Of a stretch of 5,722 nucleotides of DNA, positions 4,932 through 5,722 are shown piece by piece; positions within the stretch are counted from its first letter, which is position 1; every line of letters starts with the position of its first letter. The notes below the pieces were generated by a model. It was given only the letters and a program-made list of their open reading frames with translations. It ran no database searches and was not told the DNA's origin. Source of the DNA: a bacterium (GTDB lineage Bacteria; Chloroflexota; Dormibacteria; UBA8260; Bog-877); the NCBI GenBank assembly GCA_021802115.1, contig JAKABA010000240.1, positions 1 through 5,722 of the forward strand, given 5' to 3'. The translations under genes were made by a program, and so were the position numbers.

Positions 4932-5612
4932 GTGACCGCCGATCCGTTTCTGGTCATCCCGGTCAAGCCCAGCTCTGGGGGCAAGCAGCGCTTGGCGGGG
5001 ACCCTGCCCGACCCAGGGCGGGAGATGTTGAGCCTCGCCCTGGCCGTGCGCGTGATCAGCCTGGCGGCCGGCGTCTGGCCCGCCGGCAGGGTCGTGGTCA
5101 TCTCCTCAGAGCCACGGCTGGTGCCCATCTGTGAACGCCTCGTGGTGGCGCGGGCAGGGGATCCGGGGGCGGGGCAGACGGCCGCGGTCCGTTCCGGAGT
5201 TGGCTGGGCGCTGGAGCGGGGGGCCCGGGTTGTGGCGACCGTGGCGGCTGACCTCCCCGGCGTGTCCGGCTCCGACCTGGAGCAGCTGTTGGCCACCGCC
5301 CGCAGTCTTGCGGCCGGCTCGATGGCCATGTACCCCGACCGCGAGGGCTCCGGGACCAACGCGATGGTGGTGGCACCGGCCAGCCTTATGGTGCACGCCT
5401 TCGGCCCGGGCTCCCGGCTCCGGCATGAGCGCATAGCGGCTCACTTGGGGCTGCGCCTCAGGGTCGAGGAGGTGGCCGGGCTGGGCTGGGACCTCGATCG
5501 CCCCGAAGACCTGGAAGCCACGACGGTCGGTCTGCCGCACCCGCTGCTGAACTGGGCGGTCCAGCTCGCGCACCACGGCCCGCACCGGGCCGAGGCCCAG
5601 ATTGGAGGCTGA
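4932..5612 (+). CDS. cofC: Phospholactate/phosphoenolpyruvate guanylyltransferase CofC/FbiD
   Basis: CofC uses GTP to activate 2-phospho-L-lactate (archaea) or phosphoenolpyruvate (shown for mycobacterial FbiD), making the donor for CofD. The 226 residues form a small nucleotidyltransferase of the GT-A/MobA type. Motifs are IPVKPSSGGKQRLAGTL (9-25), the nucleotide-binding start; GAGQTAAVRSGV (79-90); VAADLPGVSGSDL (104-116), in which Asp107 is the expected metal ligand; DREGSGTNAM (136-145); FGPGSRLRHE (157-166), the usual substrate loop; and a closing WDLDRPEDL (186-194). The start is GTG at 4932, 4 bp after the cofD stop, with only a weak GGGA upstream, so reinitiation after cofD is likely. 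The last 25 residues, rich in His and Ala, look variable. The stop overlaps the likely cofE start. Whether PEP or 2-phospholactate is used cannot be read by eye. Confidence 0.93.
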   Translation: MTADPFLVIPVKPSSGGKQRLAGTLPDPGREMLSLALAVRVISLAAGVWPAGRVVVISSEPRLVPICERLVVARAGDPGAGQTAAVRSGVGWALERGARVVATVAADLPGVSGSDLEQLLATARSLAAGSMAMYPDREGSGTNAMVVAPASLMVHAFGPGSRLRHERIAAHLGLRLRVEEVAGLGWDLDRPEDLEATTVGLPHPLLNWAVQLAHHGPHRAEAQIGG

Positions 5613-5722
5613 GCCGCAGCGACCTCTGGTACGGAGCCGCCGGCTCGCGTGCTGGGCGGTCGAAGGGGTCGCGGAGGTGGCGCCCGGGGACGATCTCGCC
5701 CGGCTCTGTCGCGGCCCACTGC
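5602..5722 (+). CDS. cofE: F420-0:gamma-glutamyl ligase CofE/FbiB, N-terminal fragment (3' end outside window)
   Basis: After cofC an open frame runs to the window edge and encodes WAVEGVAEVAPGDDLARL (nt 5653-5706), matching the opening of CofE/FbiB ligases (GLPExxPGDDLAxL). These add GTP-driven gamma-linked glutamates to F420-0. With cofD and cofC directly upstream, the assignment is well supported despite only about 40 visible residues. The start is uncertain: the frame opens after a TGA at 5548-5550 and holds no ATG or GTG before the motif. TTG 5602, overlapping cofC by 11 nt with GAGG at 5592-5595, is my choice; CTG 5626, 17 nt after GGAGG (5604-5608), is the alternative and would give a more usual N-terminal length. 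It cannot be seen whether the protein is CofE alone or an FbiB-type fusion with a nitroreductase-like domain. Confidence 0.82.
   Translation, partial: MEAEPQRPLVRSRRLACWAVEGVAEVAPGDDLARLCRGPL

Noticed and set aside
4211..5434. 407-codon reverse-strand open frame
   Set aside because: Antisense to cofD and cofC, low-complexity composition and no motif; a shadow of GC-rich codon use.
1..5722. CRISPR array, insertion sequence, toxin-antitoxin or phage-defence genes
   Set aside because: No repeat-spacer pattern, no terminal inverted repeats with a transposase and no defence-type domains are seen; the intact genes are metabolic or cofactor-related.

Overview
The window is a GC-rich stretch of a bacterial chromosome with every recognisable gene on the + strand. 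The content is housekeeping and redox-cofactor metabolism: a truncated M20 amidohydrolase, a small zinc-ribbon protein, a chlorite-dismutase-fold protein best read as coproheme decarboxylase (HemQ/ChdC), flavin-dependent thymidylate synthase (ThyX), a cytosolic sulfite-oxidase-type molybdoenzyme, an A-type iron-sulfur carrier (ErpA/IscA family), and the F420 genes cofD, cofC and the start of cofE. Bacterial F420 synthesis, ThyX, GTG/TTG starts, weak Shine-Dalgarno sites and strong G/C third-position bias fit an actinobacterium or a Chloroflexota/Dormibacterota-like soil lineage. This placement is inference only; nothing in the window fixes the taxon.

Layout. At 1-1385 there is a tightly overlapping trio: M20 hydrolase C-terminus, zinc ribbon (8-nt overlap) and hemQ (4-nt GTGA overlap). 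thyX follows after 53 bp (1439-2224). The 459 bp between thyX and the molybdoenzyme gene are not empty: from about 2288 to 2612 they hold a broken gene for a glyoxalase-like (VOC) protein, whose conserved blocks are scattered over all three forward frames with no start codon. Next come the molybdoenzyme (2684-3283, possibly leaderless) and the iron-sulfur carrier (3363-3725), which has its own plausible sigma70-type promoter. A 200-bp non-coding gap (3726-3925) contains an 8-bp inverted repeat just after the carrier gene, a direct repeat and a weak promoter candidate. The window closes with the operon cofD (3926-4927), cofC (4932-5612) and cofE (from about 5602, running off the end).

How the genes work together. 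CofC makes the activated phospholactate-type donor, CofD transfers it to Fo to give (dehydro-)F420-0, and CofE adds glutamates. HemQ finishes heme by the coproporphyrin route, the A-type carrier delivers Fe-S clusters, and the molybdoenzyme uses molybdopterin. The shared theme is redox cofactors, but only cofD-cofC-cofE is a clear pathway operon. I see no RNA gene, CRISPR array, insertion sequence or defence system, and no convincing wholly new system. The items most worth a second look are the VOC pseudogene, the one-residue-longer ThyX signature, the distal-pocket residue of HemQ and the overlapping zinc-ribbon gene.
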